Source: Candidatus Zixiibacteriota bacterium (GTDB lineage: Bacteria; Zixibacteria; MSB-5A5; GN15; FEB-12). From it: a stretch of DNA of 64,000 nt. Made by a program: the position numbers and the translations under genes. The notes under the pieces were generated by a model. The model saw only the letters and a program-made list of their open reading frames with translations. It did no database searches and was not told the DNA's origin. Shown here in pieces: positions 1 through 8,354 of this stretch. Where the stretch lies: contig JANQPI010000026.1 in assembly GCA_028289585.1 (NCBI GenBank), positions 62,001-126,000 on the forward strand, written 5' to 3'. The number at the start of each line of letters is the position of its first letter. The stretch's first letter is position 1.

Positions 1-84
1 ATAGATGAGCGAATAAAGATTCGCGCCATAAATGGCGAGGTAGAAAAGAAGAAAGAAATAGAGCCCCAGAAACAGTTCACGCAT
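1..84 (-). CDS. Membrane glycosyltransferase, N-terminal fragment (cut by window edge)
   Basis: Only the first 28 codons lie inside the window. They read as a short polar start (Met-Arg-Glu) followed at once by a long, strongly hydrophobic helix rich in Leu, Phe and Tyr. The ATG at 84 overlaps the stop of the upstream GT-C gene by 8 bases, which is the coupling used throughout this region. An N-terminal helix of this kind is typical of GT2 enzymes of the cellulose synthase-like type, and the two neighbours are also glycosyltransferases. The family call is therefore an inference from one helix plus context. Any multi-pass membrane protein would also fit. Confidence 0.55.
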   Translation of the reverse strand, partial: MRELFLGLYFFLLFYLAIYGANLYSLIY

Positions 85-1393
85 ACCGCGGAATTCCCCA
101 AGTGTGTGGCCAGCGTCGCATGAAAAGAAGAAGACCGAAGAACGGCAAGTAGACGAGAAGACGGATGTACCACAATTCCGTCCACTCACCGGTCGCGTAA
201 AGTACGACAAGAACATCGTAGGTTATCGGGAAGATGGCTGCCAGCCAGACGAACGGCGGCAAAGGGCGAGCGACCACGAGCGGAAGCGCCCAGATCAGGT
301 ACCACGGAAAGATCGTCGGTGACAACACGACAAACCCGGCAAACGTCCACAGGAGACGTTCGTACACATCGCCGCGTCGCACCGCATGCCAGGCCACCCA
401 TCCAATCAGCAGGACTGCTGACAGCCAGCGAGCGACCTCCTGGCCGAACAGATAGATGAACACGTACGCCAGGGAACCATTGGCATGCCACTGTGCCAAG
501 TAGGTCCCCAATGAGCCGAAGACGTCGAAGCCACCCAGTATCACAAGAGGAGCGTAGAGGGCAACCACAGTTGTTGCGGCGCCAACAATGAACGCCACTA
601 ACTCGCGCCGTCGCAACTCCCAGAGCAGCAAGGGGGCGAAGATCAACGCGAGGAACTTCACGAGTACCGCGACACCGAAGAGCATACCGGCGAGAAACGG
701 TCGACGCTGCGGTCCCGAAAAAAGAACGAGCCACGTCCCAATCAGAAAGGGTAGACCGATTACGTCAAGGTGAGTGGAAATCGTGAACTCAATAATCAGA
801 AGCGGGCAGAGAGCGAAAGCAACCCAGGCGGTTGGCTCAATCCCCGAGCGACGCATCCATATCCAGAGAATAGCGAGCGTCGCAATCTCAAAGACGGACA
901 GCACCAGTTTCATCGCCATCAGGTCTAGCCCAAAGAGGCTGTAAGTTCCCCAGAAGACAAGTTGTGCCGCGGGCGGATAGATAGTTGGCAGGTGCGGGTG
1001 GTTGATGAACGGCCAGACCACATTGTCACGAAGCGATTGGAGTTCCGAGGCAAGAGGGGGGAGAGCGAACGGATTGATGCCGTTTGCCAGCATCTTACCG
1101 TCCCAGAGATAACGATAGACATCATCAGACAGTGGAAACGAATCCCCGGCCAGAGCCAACAGCCCCCAGCGGAGCGTAACCGCTATTGCGGCAAACCCGA
1201 GAATATGGCCAGCATCGATCCGTTCGATCCGACTAGTCTGCCACCACATCGCCAGCCACAGGGCACCTGCCGAAGTCGCGGCAATAACGAAGCCGAGCGG
1301 CTTAAACGGCTCGAACCCCCAGCCGACCATCACCAGGAGCAGGGATGCCAGCATTCCCGCCAACACGAGCGACCGAGTCGCCGGTCCGATCAC
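77..1393 (-). CDS. GT-C fold integral membrane glycosyltransferase (GT87/DUF2029-like)
   Basis: About 438 residues, almost entirely hydrophobic, with roughly ten membrane helices. After the first helices comes an acidic periplasmic-loop motif, SDDVYRYLWDG (Asp-Asp near residues 90-91), which is the hallmark of polyprenyl-phosphate-sugar dependent GT-C enzymes such as mannosyltransferases. It would transfer a sugar from a lipid carrier to an envelope acceptor on the outer face of the inner membrane. The frame is open from a GTG at 1423. I prefer the GTG at 1393 because it has a GAGG ribosome site and forms a GTGA overlap with the stop of the upstream GT2 gene. Substrate and acceptor cannot be read from sequence. 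Confidence 0.8.
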   Translation of the reverse strand: MIGPATRSLVLAGMLASLLLVMVGWGFEPFKPLGFVIAATSAGALWLAMWWQTSRIERIDAGHILGFAAIAVTLRWGLLALAGDSFPLSDDVYRYLWDGKMLANGINPFALPPLASELQSLRDNVVWPFINHPHLPTIYPPAAQLVFWGTYSLFGLDLMAMKLVLSVFEIATLAILWIWMRRSGIEPTAWVAFALCPLLIIEFTISTHLDVIGLPFLIGTWLVLFSGPQRRPFLAGMLFGVAVLVKFLALIFAPLLLWELRRRELVAFIVGAATTVVALYAPLVILGGFDVFGSLGTYLAQWHANGSLAYVFIYLFGQEVARWLSAVLLIGWVAWHAVRRGDVYERLLWTFAGFVVLSPTIFPWYLIWALPLVVARPLPPFVWLAAIFPITYDVLVVLYATGEWTELWYIRLLVYLPFFGLLLFMRRWPHTWGIPRYA

Positions 1394-2085
1394 GGTGTAA
1401 CGGCCTCGCGACCGATGATCCACAGAAACTTGATGCCCGCCCGAACCGATCCACTCACCGTCCCGCTTATCTTAGAGACGCCAATGCGCGGTCGATAGTT
1501 GACCGCTACCTCCGTTGCGCGAATGCCTCGCTTCGCCGCTTTCGCCTGCATCTCGGTCGTCCATCCAAAGTTTCGATCGCGCATCTCCAGATCACGGTAC
1601 GTGTTCATACGAATCGCGCGAAAGGGTCCAATATCGGTGAAGCGTACCCCCCAGATGAATCTGATGAGATTGCTCGTCAGCCAGTTCCCGAATGCCGCGA
1701 CTGGTGGTAGTGCTTTGTGGTCACGGTACGTTAGCATGCGCGAGCCGATCACGAGGTCATATCTGCCTTCTAGGATGGGTGCCAGCACGTTAGTCGCTTC
1801 AGCCGGGTAATCGGAATAGTCACCATCGATAAACAGCAGGATGTCGGTGCGGGGATCTGCGTGGGCGATTGCTGTCAAACAGGCGATTCCGTATCCACGT
1901 TCCGACTCTGTGACCACACGCGCTCCGGCTGCCTCGGCCACTAATCGCGTGGAGTCGGTCGAGCCGTTGTCGCAGACAATGACTTCACTGACCGATTCTG
2001 GCAAGTCAGCAATGACCCGCCCGATTGATGCTTCTTCGTTAAGTGCGGGAATGATTGCCGTGATGAACGGATTGACGGTCGACAC
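1390..2085 (-). CDS. Family 2 glycosyltransferase (dolichyl-phosphate mannose synthase type)
   Basis: About 231 residues. The N-terminus shows the GT-A Rossmann start (ITAIIPALNEEASIGRVI). VCDNGSTDST follows near residues 37-46, and the metal-binding DGD sits at residues 87-89 within FIDGDYSD. No membrane helices are seen, so this is the short DPM1-like form that loads a nucleotide sugar onto polyprenyl phosphate. Such an enzyme would supply the donor used by the GT-C transferase encoded immediately downstream. The GTG start shares its first base with the TAG stop of the DUF547 gene, so translation is probably coupled. The sugar is unknown. Confidence 0.88.
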   Translation of the reverse strand: MSTVNPFITAIIPALNEEASIGRVIADLPESVSEVIVCDNGSTDSTRLVAEAAGARVVTESERGYGIACLTAIAHADPRTDILLFIDGDYSDYPAEATNVLAPILEGRYDLVIGSRMLTYRDHKALPPVAAFGNWLTSNLIRFIWGVRFTDIGPFRAIRMNTYRDLEMRDRNFGWTTEMQAKAAKRGIRATEVAVNYRPRIGVSKISGTVSGSVRAGIKFLWIIGREAVTP

Positions 2086-2891
2086 TACTGTTTATTTAGC
2101 CGCCAGTCGTAGTCGAGGTAGTCAATCTTCCAGCGGATTGCCCGAAGCTGTGCGGTCTCGGTCGGTTCTCGGAACGAGGTCACGAACGACATCACGGCAG
2201 CATCAGCCTCGTCGAGGTGAGGAAACTGTCCCTCGACAAAGTACCTGCTGACAAAATCATCACGAAACCAGTCAAACAGGCGTGAGAGTTCGGCGCGGCC
2301 GCGTTGTGGATCGAGTCGATTGCGCTCGGTGTTGTTTAGAAACGCGGCTGAAACGTGCTCCAGCTGACTGTCGAGTGAATCGCCGACGTACGCCCATCGC
2401 TGCAACGGGGGACAGGAGATTGCCGCACAGACGAGGGCAAAGTGGATGCGTGCCTCGTCGAAGCGGACACGGATCAACTCATGTTCGAGAAAGTCGAGCG
2501 TCATCCGCTGACCGGCTACCGGCCACGCTGTGCCATCCCATACCCCATCGATATCCCGAATCGAGCGGACCGGGTACTCGTCGATGATTGAACGGAGGGT
2601 GATGATGTTGTACGCGTTGATATAGAACGCCAGTTTGTCGTCCTCCGACCAACCGTTCAGGCTGGCCGATCCGATGATGGCGACCAGCGAATCGAGGGGG
2701 CCACGATCTTGCCGTAACGCCTGGTAATCGACCAGGCCATTCTCAACGAAGCGGTCGAGCAACTGGCTGTACGCGAGCCAATTCCGATCAAACGGTGTGG
2801 CGTCGGCCCCCCGCGGTCGTGACGCGTCGGCCGTCACGGCGCCCGCTAGGACCGCGAGTGTCAAGAAAAGTAAGATCCGGTGTCGTCGCAT
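2085..2891 (-). CDS. DUF547 family secreted protein
   Basis: About 268 residues. The ATG at 2891 is chosen over an upstream in-frame start because it follows a strong GAGGAG ribosome site and opens directly into a signal peptide (MRRHRILLFLTLAVLAGAV). The mature part has DUF547 landmarks: a KLAFYINAYNIITLRSI segment near residue 100, then a conserved HFALVCAAISCPPL block. The invariant N-A-Y-N and the Cys/His-containing HFALVCA stretch are what identify the family. No enzymatic activity is established for it. It is first in the minus-strand glycosyltransferase operon, so a role in exopolysaccharide or envelope assembly is a reasonable guess and no more. Confidence 0.85.
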   Translation of the reverse strand: MRRHRILLFLTLAVLAGAVTADASRPRGADATPFDRNWLAYSQLLDRFVENGLVDYQALRQDRGPLDSLVAIIGSASLNGWSEDDKLAFYINAYNIITLRSIIDEYPVRSIRDIDGVWDGTAWPVAGQRMTLDFLEHELIRVRFDEARIHFALVCAAISCPPLQRWAYVGDSLDSQLEHVSAAFLNNTERNRLDPQRGRAELSRLFDWFRDDFVSRYFVEGQFPHLDEADAAVMSFVTSFREPTETAQLRAIRWKIDYLDYDWRLNKQ

Positions 2892-3031
2892 GCTCTCCTC
2901 TTCAGTACGATTGCGAATGGGTCGATGGATGTCACGATTGCTTACGCCGTACACCAAGAAAAGCGGTGTCACCGGTCTGGCTAAACAGGTCGATCTTTGT
3001 AATCTTTTTCACAAAAACGAACCGCTGTCTA

Positions 3032-3059
3032 TTGACACGCCCCCGCCCCGCTTTATATT
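3032..3059 (+). promoter_or_regulatory. Sigma-70 type promoter of the atp operon
   Basis: A perfect TTGACA at 3032-3037 is followed, after a 16-base GC-rich spacer, by TATATT at 3054-3059. It lies in the divergent gap between the DUF547 gene and the first atp gene, pointing into the atp operon. The box pair is read directly; use in vivo is inferred. Confidence 0.7.
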
Positions 3060-3144
3060 CCCGCGCAATTGAAGACCGGAGTAAGGCCGGCTGCCGGACC
3101 CGAATCGTCCAGACAAACGCAAGCGCGACAACTACTTCGCCACC

Positions 3145-3348
3145 GTGGGACTGCTTGCCGCCGTCCCCGCGTTGCTCCTCGCCGGCCCCCTCATCGGTTT
3201 CTTCGGTGGACAATGGTTAGACACGAAGTTCGGTACTGACCCCTGGCTGATGACATTCGGAGTGATCTTCGGAATCGCAGCTGCCGGGAAGGAAATATGG
3301 CGACTCGTTAAGAAAGCCGAGTACCTGAACCGGGATGATAAAGAATGA
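3145..3348 (+). CDS. atpZ: AtpZ/AtpI-type small membrane protein of the ATP synthase operon
   Basis: About 67 residues from the GTG at 3145. It has two membrane helices joined by a short loop holding GFFGGQWLDTKFGTDPW, the conserved signature of the AtpZ (PF09527) family encoded at the head of many atp operons. Members are proposed to help ring assembly or Mg2+/Ca2+ supply. The GTG has no ribosome site, and the frame stays open upstream to a stop at 3082. An in-frame CTG at 3091, preceded by GGAG and AAGG, would add 18 residues including a basic stretch (RPDKRKRDNYF) that resembles the normal N-terminus. The annotated start is therefore probably too short. Confidence 0.75.
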   Translation: MGLLAAVPALLLAGPLIGFFGGQWLDTKFGTDPWLMTFGVIFGIAAAGKEIWRLVKKAEYLNRDDKE

Positions 3349-3380
3349 TAGCGCACGATGAGCGCTGTTAGCGGATGTAG

Positions 3381-3779
3381 ATGATGGGTATGGGGCTGGA
3401 GTTTATCTGGCGATCACTGCGGACCACCGGACTTGTGTTGCTGGTCTGGTTCGCCTTTGCTTCTTACTACTTCGGATGGGTCCCCGCTGTATCGGCCTTC
3501 GTCGGGGGGGTCTGGGGCATGCTCAATCTGATGTTCATCACCCAACTCGTGCGTGTGGCCCTTCGGCCAGAAGGTGCTGATGTACGCCGCACGATCGGAT
3601 TCGCGCTCATCAAGTTTCCGCTACTTTATGGCGCGGGAGCCGCGCTTTTGCTCACCGCCGTGTTCGACCCGCTCTGGCTGGTCGGAGGGTCGACCGCGCC
3701 ACTGGTGATTCTCGTGCTCAAGGCCGCCGGCCGACTCGTCTCCGAGTCGCTGACATCAGAAGCAAAGGCGGTCGCATGA
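3381..3779 (+). CDS. atpI: ATP synthase subunit I (AtpI)
   Basis: About 132 residues with four predicted membrane helices and short loops, the size and layout of the AtpI family (PF03899). AtpI is a non-essential assembly factor that helps form the c-ring. It sits directly upstream of atpB, and its TGA overlaps the atpB ATG as ATGA. Three possible starts occur within the first four codons (ATG at 3381, 3384 and 3390), none with a strong ribosome site. Identification rests on size, topology and position, because the family is poorly conserved. Confidence 0.75.
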   Translation: MMGMGLEFIWRSLRTTGLVLLVWFAFASYYFGWVPAVSAFVGGVWGMLNLMFITQLVRVALRPEGADVRRTIGFALIKFPLLYGAGAALLLTAVFDPLWLVGGSTAPLVILVLKAAGRLVSESLTSEAKAVA

Positions 3780-4621
3780 CCCGGTTGATCGCACGTCTTT
3801 CGCTCATCTCGTTGCCGCTTCTGCTGGCTGTGCCGGTCTTTGCAGCTGGTGATGGTGACGGCGGTGGTGTTCCGCATCTACCGTCCCTCGTCAAGTGGCT
3901 GTCACTTTGGTTCCATGCCAAAGGACTGTACGAGTGGATCAACGTAATCTACGCGTTCCTCACGTCGCTGATCTTCATCTTCGTCGCGATGCGTGTTTAT
4001 GCGAATCGCAAGATGATTCCCGGACCATTCCAGAACTTTATTGAAATGCTGGTCGAGGGCGTCTACAACTTCCTCTACTCGATCCTCGGTAAAGACACCA
4101 AGACGTATCTGCCCTGGCTAGGTACGCTCTTCTTCTACATCTTTGTGAATAACATGTGGGGCATCATTCCCCTCGGCCACTCACCGTCAACGTCGTTGAG
4201 CATCACTGGCTCGCTGGCGGTGATCACGTTTCTCTTTGTCCAGTACACGGGATTGCGACGACTTGGCTTCGTCGGTTACTGGCGACACATGGCCGGCTTA
4301 GAAGGTGACAATATTCGTAACCCTGTGATGTGGGTGCTGCTACCGTTGCAGCTACCGATGCACATCATTGGTGAATTCGCCAAGCCGTTCTCGCTGGCGT
4401 TACGTCTTTTCGGAAACATCACTGGTGAGGATGTGCTGGTCGCGGCGTTTGTCGTGCTCGGCATTTCGGCCCTGTCGTTCATGGGCTCGCCGGTTGGACT
4501 GCCGCTCAATATCCCGTTTGTTATGCTGGGGACGCTCCTGTCACTCATTCAGGCGCTTGTCTTCACGCTGCTCTCGACGATTTACATTTTGATGATGCTC
4601 CCGCACGAGGAGCACCACTAA
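3776..4621 (+). CDS. atpB: F1Fo ATP synthase subunit a
   Basis: About 281 residues. The protein begins with a cleavable-looking hydrophobic segment (LISLPLLLAVPVFAAG), then the multi-helix a-subunit fold. The essential stator arginine is visible in FSLALRLFGNITGED as Arg210. A conserved Gln259 lies in the last helix (LIQALVFTLLSTIYI). These form the half-channel face against the c-ring. The start overlaps the atpI stop. The soluble linker rich in Gly and Asp after the signal (residues 25-31) is unusual but harmless. This is the membrane ion channel of the operon's synthase. Confidence 0.96.
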   Translation: MTRLIARLSLISLPLLLAVPVFAAGDGDGGGVPHLPSLVKWLSLWFHAKGLYEWINVIYAFLTSLIFIFVAMRVYANRKMIPGPFQNFIEMLVEGVYNFLYSILGKDTKTYLPWLGTLFFYIFVNNMWGIIPLGHSPSTSLSITGSLAVITFLFVQYTGLRRLGFVGYWRHMAGLEGDNIRNPVMWVLLPLQLPMHIIGEFAKPFSLALRLFGNITGEDVLVAAFVVLGISALSFMGSPVGLPLNIPFVMLGTLLSLIQALVFTLLSTIYILMMLPHEEHH

Positions 4622-4671
4622 GAACAATGCCAACAGTTAACGCACGATATACAGGGTTCTAGGAGGACATC

Positions 4672-4908
4672 ATGGACTATCAGGCAATGCTCGCATGGGC
4701 GCTTCCGATCGGTGTTGGTCTCGCCGCGATTGGTTCCGGTCTCGGTCTTGGCCGCGCCGTTGGTCAGGCGATGGAGGCAATGGGTCGCCAGCCGGAAGCT
4801 GCCGGAAAGATTCAGACCGCGATGATCATCGGTGCGGCGCTTATCGAGGCGCTGACCATTTACGCGCTGGTCGTCTTCTTCATTCTCCAGGGTCGTATCG
4901 GCGGCTAA
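4672..4908 (+). CDS. atpE: F1Fo ATP synthase subunit c (proton type)
   Basis: About 78 residues forming the usual helical hairpin. Helix 1 carries the glycine-rich GSGLGLGRAVGQA, the loop is GRQPEAAGK, and helix 2 carries the ion-binding Glu59 in GAALIEALTIYALV. In Na+-binding c subunits a Gln in helix 1 and a Ser or Thr right after the Glu are required. Here those positions are Leu26 and Ala60, so the ring should carry protons. A textbook AGGAGG ribosome site (4661-4666) precedes the ATG, as expected for the subunit needed in the most copies. Confidence 0.97.
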   Translation: MDYQAMLAWALPIGVGLAAIGSGLGLGRAVGQAMEAMGRQPEAAGKIQTAMIIGAALIEALTIYALVVFFILQGRIGG

Positions 4909-4978
4909 TCGCATCGCGATTATCGCAGTACCAACCTCCGCACCACAACCACGGTGTTAGCTCGGAGAGTGATGTTGT

Positions 4979-5461
4979 ATGGAATTTAAATTTGATCAGG
5001 CAATAACCCACGCCATCGGGTTCATCATTACCTTTTGGCTGATTGGGAAGTTCGCGTGGAAACCGCTCTTGGCCCTCATGGAGGAGCGGCGGAATCGGAT
5101 CGAGTCTGAGTTCAAGACGATCGAGAACGAAAAGGCTGCCGTTGCTCAGCAGCAGGCTGAGTACGAGCAGCGGATGCGTCAGATCGAGGACGAACGTCGG
5201 GCTGAACTTGTCAAAGCCGTTGAGGAAGGCAAACGCGTCGCCGCGCAGCTCAAAGAGGATGCGCAACGCGAGGCCTCGGCGATTTCCGACAAGGCGAAAG
5301 CCGATGTCGAACGCGAAGTGCTTAAAGCTCGTGTGCAGCTCAAGGACGACGTTGTGGCAATGACCATGACCGCGACGGAGAAAGTCCTTGGCGAAACGCT
5401 CGACGACGTCAAGCACCGCGACATGATCAGTCGCTACATCGACGACATGGCGAAGGCGTAA
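4979..5461 (+). CDS. atpF: F1Fo ATP synthase subunit b
   Basis: About 160 residues. One N-terminal membrane helix (residues 8-25, ending GKFAWKPLLALMEERRNRI) is followed by a long charged, alanine-rich coiled coil that forms the peripheral stalk. The FAWKPL motif at the membrane exit is diagnostic. The C-terminus would dock on the delta subunit encoded 6 bases downstream. Only one b gene is present, so the stalk is probably a homodimer. A GGAG sits about 11 bases before the ATG. Confidence 0.95.
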   Translation: MEFKFDQAITHAIGFIITFWLIGKFAWKPLLALMEERRNRIESEFKTIENEKAAVAQQQAEYEQRMRQIEDERRAELVKAVEEGKRVAAQLKEDAQREASAISDKAKADVEREVLKARVQLKDDVVAMTMTATEKVLGETLDDVKHRDMISRYIDDMAKA

Positions 5462-5467
5462 CGAACC

Positions 5468-6016
5468 ATGATTGCTGCCGAAGTCGCCAAACGGTACGGC
5501 CGCGCGCTGTACGATTCCGCGCGGGAGCGGAACCTCACCATTCAGGGGCATGATCAACTCGCGCCGCTGATTGGCGTTTTCCGCGATGACCGTCGCCTCA
5601 TCGATTACCTTTCCGCACCGCATGTGCTGGAGGAGACGAAAGAGGAGTTGGTCAAGCGTATCTTTGGCGATCGGTTGGAAGCGCTCTTCGTCGAGTTCCT
5701 GTTGCTCTTGGTGCGCAAGCACCGCATCCGATTCCTCCCCGAGATTCTCGAGGAAGTCGAACGGTTGTTCCGTGACGACAAAGGAATCCTCCAGGTGACC
5801 GTCACTTCGGCGGTTATCCTGACCGCGGTCGAAGAGGAACGAATCCGAGAAGCTCTCGAACGCAAGACAGGGAAGACGATTGAGCTGATTGCCAAAGTCG
5901 ACCCGTCCTTGATCGCCGGACTGATCGTTAAGATTGGCGATGATGTCGTCGATGGCTCGGTGAAACACCAGTTGGCGAGTTTGAAAGACGAATTAGAGCG
6001 GGTGCGCGTTTACTGA
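5468..6016 (+). CDS. atpH: F1Fo ATP synthase subunit delta
   Basis: About 182 residues with the delta/OSCP pattern: an N-terminal helical bundle (AKRYGRALYDSARE) and the C-terminal signature VDPSLIAGLIVKIGDDVVDGSVKHQL. It joins the b-dimer to the top of the alpha/beta hexamer. It follows atpF by 6 bases and is followed by about 100 bases before atpA, in which I see no gene. Confidence 0.95.
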   Translation: MIAAEVAKRYGRALYDSARERNLTIQGHDQLAPLIGVFRDDRRLIDYLSAPHVLEETKEELVKRIFGDRLEALFVEFLLLLVRKHRIRFLPEILEEVERLFRDDKGILQVTVTSAVILTAVEEERIREALERKTGKTIELIAKVDPSLIAGLIVKIGDDVVDGSVKHQLASLKDELERVRVY

Positions 6017-6117
6017 CGCTGTCACACGCGATGAACAAACGGCCCGAACCGGGCCTATGACTAACACGGCCGCGTTCAACGACGCCGCCGACGGGGCGCG
6101 GCCCCAGGAGTGAGCTG

Positions 6118-7647
6118 ATGGCTCTCAATCCGGAAGAAGTATCCTCAGTCATTAAGGCTGAGCTGAACAAATTTGACACGCAACTCGAGTCCGAATCGGT
6201 CGGGACCATTCTCCAGGTTGGTGATGGTATTGCCCGTATCTGGGGTCTGCAGGACGCCCAGATGTCGGAACTTATCTCGTTCCCCGGTGACGTTACCGGC
6301 ATGGTCCTCAACCTGGAAGAGGACAACGTTGGTGCGGCGATTTTTGGGTCGGATACCGACATCAAAGAGGGCGACACTGTTCGGCGGACCGGAAAAGTTG
6401 CGCAGGTTCCGGTAGGCGATGCGCTCCTCGGACGGGTTGTCAATCCGCTTGGTCAGCCGCTCGACGGTAAGGGGCCAATCGTAACCGATCGGTTCCGCGT
6501 ACTCGAAGGTCGGGCACCATCGGTCGTCGAACGCCAGCCGGTCTCCGAGCCGGTGCAGACCGGTCTCAAGGCGATCGACTCGATGATTCCGATTGGGCGC
6601 GGACAGCGCGAGCTGATCATTGGCGATCGTCAGACCGGCAAGACCGCCATCGCGATCGATACGATTATCAATCAGAAGAACTCGGATATTATCTGCATCT
6701 ATGTCGCGATTGGACAGAAACAGTCGACGATTGCCCAGGTTGTCGAAACGCTTCGTCAGAATGGTGCTTTGGATCACACGATCGTCGTATCAGCGACCGC
6801 CGTTGATCCGGCGCCGTTGCAGTATATTGCGCCCTATGCCGGTTGTGCGATGGGTGAGGAGTTCATGCACCAGGGCAAGCATGTCCTCTGTGTCTACGAT
6901 GATCTCACCAAGCAGGCGCAGGCGTATCGTCAGCTGTCCCTCTTGCTGCGTCGTCCGCCGGGACGTGAGGCGTATCCGGGCGATATCTTCTACACCCACT
7001 CTCGTTTGCTGGAACGAGCGGCCAAGCTCTCCGATAAGCATGGCGGTGGTTCGTTGACCGCTCTACCGATTATTGAGACGCAGGCTGGCGACGTCTCCGC
7101 TTACATTCCGACCAACGTTATCTCGATTACCGACGGTCAGATCTTCCTCGAAGGTGAACTGTTCTTCTCCGGGATTCGCCCCGCCATTAACGTCGGTATC
7201 TCCGTTTCGCGTGTCGGTGGTTCGGCGCAGACGAAAATGATGCGGAAGATTGCTGGTTCACTCAAACTTGACCTTGCGCAGTATCGCGAACTGGCTGCCT
7301 TTGCCCAGTTCGGTTCCGACCTGGATGCCGCCACGCAGCGCCAGCTTGCTCGCGGTGAGCGTATGGTCGAGCTGCTGAAGCAGGGGCAGTACCAGCCCAT
7401 GCCTATTGCTCGCCAGGTGATTGTCATCTGGGCGGGTACCCAAGGCTTCATGGATACGGTTCCGGTCGACGATGTTGCCCGGTTTGAGACCGAGTTTCTG
7501 GCGTTTATCGATGAGAAGTATCCCGATCTCGAGCCGACGCTCGATAAGGAGAAAGCACTCTCCGATACAACGGTCGAGAAGTTGAAGAGTGCGATCGAGA
7601 CGTTCAAACGAGACGTCTTCCGCACCTCTGCCGGAGAGACCTGCTAA
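6118..7647 (+). CDS. atpA: F1Fo ATP synthase subunit alpha
   Basis: About 509 residues, full length. It shows the N-terminal barrel, the P-loop [11 protein letters not shown] (residues 169-179) and the arginine finger Arg365 in [11 protein letters not shown], which completes the catalytic site of the neighbouring beta subunit. Gln172 in the P-loop marks the non-catalytic alpha type. A GGAG lies about 8 bases ahead of the ATG. The gene ends only 16 bases before an unrelated outer-membrane barrel gene and not, as usual, before atpG. Confidence 0.98.
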   Translation: MALNPEEVSSVIKAELNKFDTQLESESVGTILQVGDGIARIWGLQDAQMSELISFPGDVTGMVLNLEEDNVGAAIFGSDTDIKEGDTVRRTGKVAQVPVGDALLGRVVNPLGQPLDGKGPIVTDRFRVLEGRAPSVVERQPVSEPVQTGLKAIDSMIPIGRGQRELIIGDRQTGKTAIAIDTIINQKNSDIICIYVAIGQKQSTIAQVVETLRQNGALDHTIVVSATAVDPAPLQYIAPYAGCAMGEEFMHQGKHVLCVYDDLTKQAQAYRQLSLLLRRPPGREAYPGDIFYTHSRLLERAAKLSDKHGGGSLTALPIIETQAGDVSAYIPTNVISITDGQIFLEGELFFSGIRPAINVGISVSRVGGSAQTKMMRKIAGSLKLDLAQYRELAAFAQFGSDLDAATQRQLARGERMVELLKQGQYQPMPIARQVIVIWAGTQGFMDTVPVDDVARFETEFLAFIDEKYPDLEPTLDKEKALSDTTVEKLKSAIETFKRDVFRTSAGETC

Positions 7648-7663
7648 CTAGGGGGTGGCTACT

Positions 7664-8341
7664 ATGCGAAAGATTTTAGCTTTCACAGTGGTCTTTGTGT
7701 TGACATCGCTGTCGGCTTCGGCGGTAGAGATTACGATCGGTGCCGTAGGTAGCTTTTCGTCATCTCGAATCGTGGGTCAGCCGATTGACGGGTTCTTTGG
7801 AAGTGATGCCCGCCGCGAGGCGCGTAGTACCTTCTCACCGGGTGGTTTTCTGAATGTCGCGCTATCTGAGACCATCAGCCTGAGGACGAGCATTCGCTAC
7901 GCTGAAAAGGGACAAGATGTTCTTCTTGCGATTAACGCCCAGAATGAACTAGGCGAGATGTTAGAAACGCCTGAGGTAGAGCGGCTCGATTACGAATTTG
8001 AGTACGTTGACGTCGTGACAGCGATTCGCTTCTTGCCATCGACGTTAGCGTTTAATGGTATCCAGCCGTATTTCAGCGGTGGGTTACTACTGTCGTTCTT
8101 CTCTTCGGGAATTGCCCGTCAGGATCCCTTTACCCCACTTACTGTTGAAGAGTCGGGCTCCAAACCCGAAGTTGGTTTTGCGCTGGGAACGGGTATCCAA
8201 GTCAATGTAGGTAAACTGCGACCCGAATTCGGTATCGAGTATCTCCGCTCGTTATCAGGTTGGGCTATCGATGCTGTCGAAGAGTTCCCAGATAAGCATG
8301 AGACGCTTCAAATCTATGGAGGCATTGGTCTCACATTGTAG
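7664..8341 (+). CDS. Outer-membrane beta-barrel protein inside the atp operon
   Basis: About 225 residues. A signal peptide (MRKILAFTVVFVLTSLSASA) is followed by alternating amphipathic strands such as GGFLNVALSETISLRTSIRYAEKG and LQIYGGIGLTL. The protein ends on an aromatic/hydrophobic strand, as in the OMP_b-brl_2 type porin-like families. I chose the ATG at 7664 over a GTG at 7655 because an AGGGGG ribosome site sits about 8 bases ahead and the signal peptide then starts correctly. It lies 16 bases after atpA and 13 bases before atpG, on the same strand, with no visible promoter or terminator, so it should be co-transcribed with the ATP synthase genes. No functional link to ATP synthesis is known to me. 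Confidence 0.75.
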   Translation: MRKILAFTVVFVLTSLSASAVEITIGAVGSFSSSRIVGQPIDGFFGSDARREARSTFSPGGFLNVALSETISLRTSIRYAEKGQDVLLAINAQNELGEMLETPEVERLDYEFEYVDVVTAIRFLPSTLAFNGIQPYFSGGLLLSFFSSGIARQDPFTPLTVEESGSKPEVGFALGTGIQVNVGKLRPEFGIEYLRSLSGWAIDAVEEFPDKHETLQIYGGIGLTL

Positions 8342-8354
8342 GGATCAATGAGTT

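Noticed and set aside
2892-3031. Regulatory RNA or small gene in the atp/DUF547 divergent gap
   Set aside because: Outside the promoter elements I see no long hairpin, ribosome site or conserved frame.
4880-5968. 362-codon open frame on the minus strand across atpF and atpH
   Set aside because: It is antisense to two well-conserved ATP synthase genes and has no signal peptide, motif or ribosome site. High GC makes stop-free antisense frames common here.
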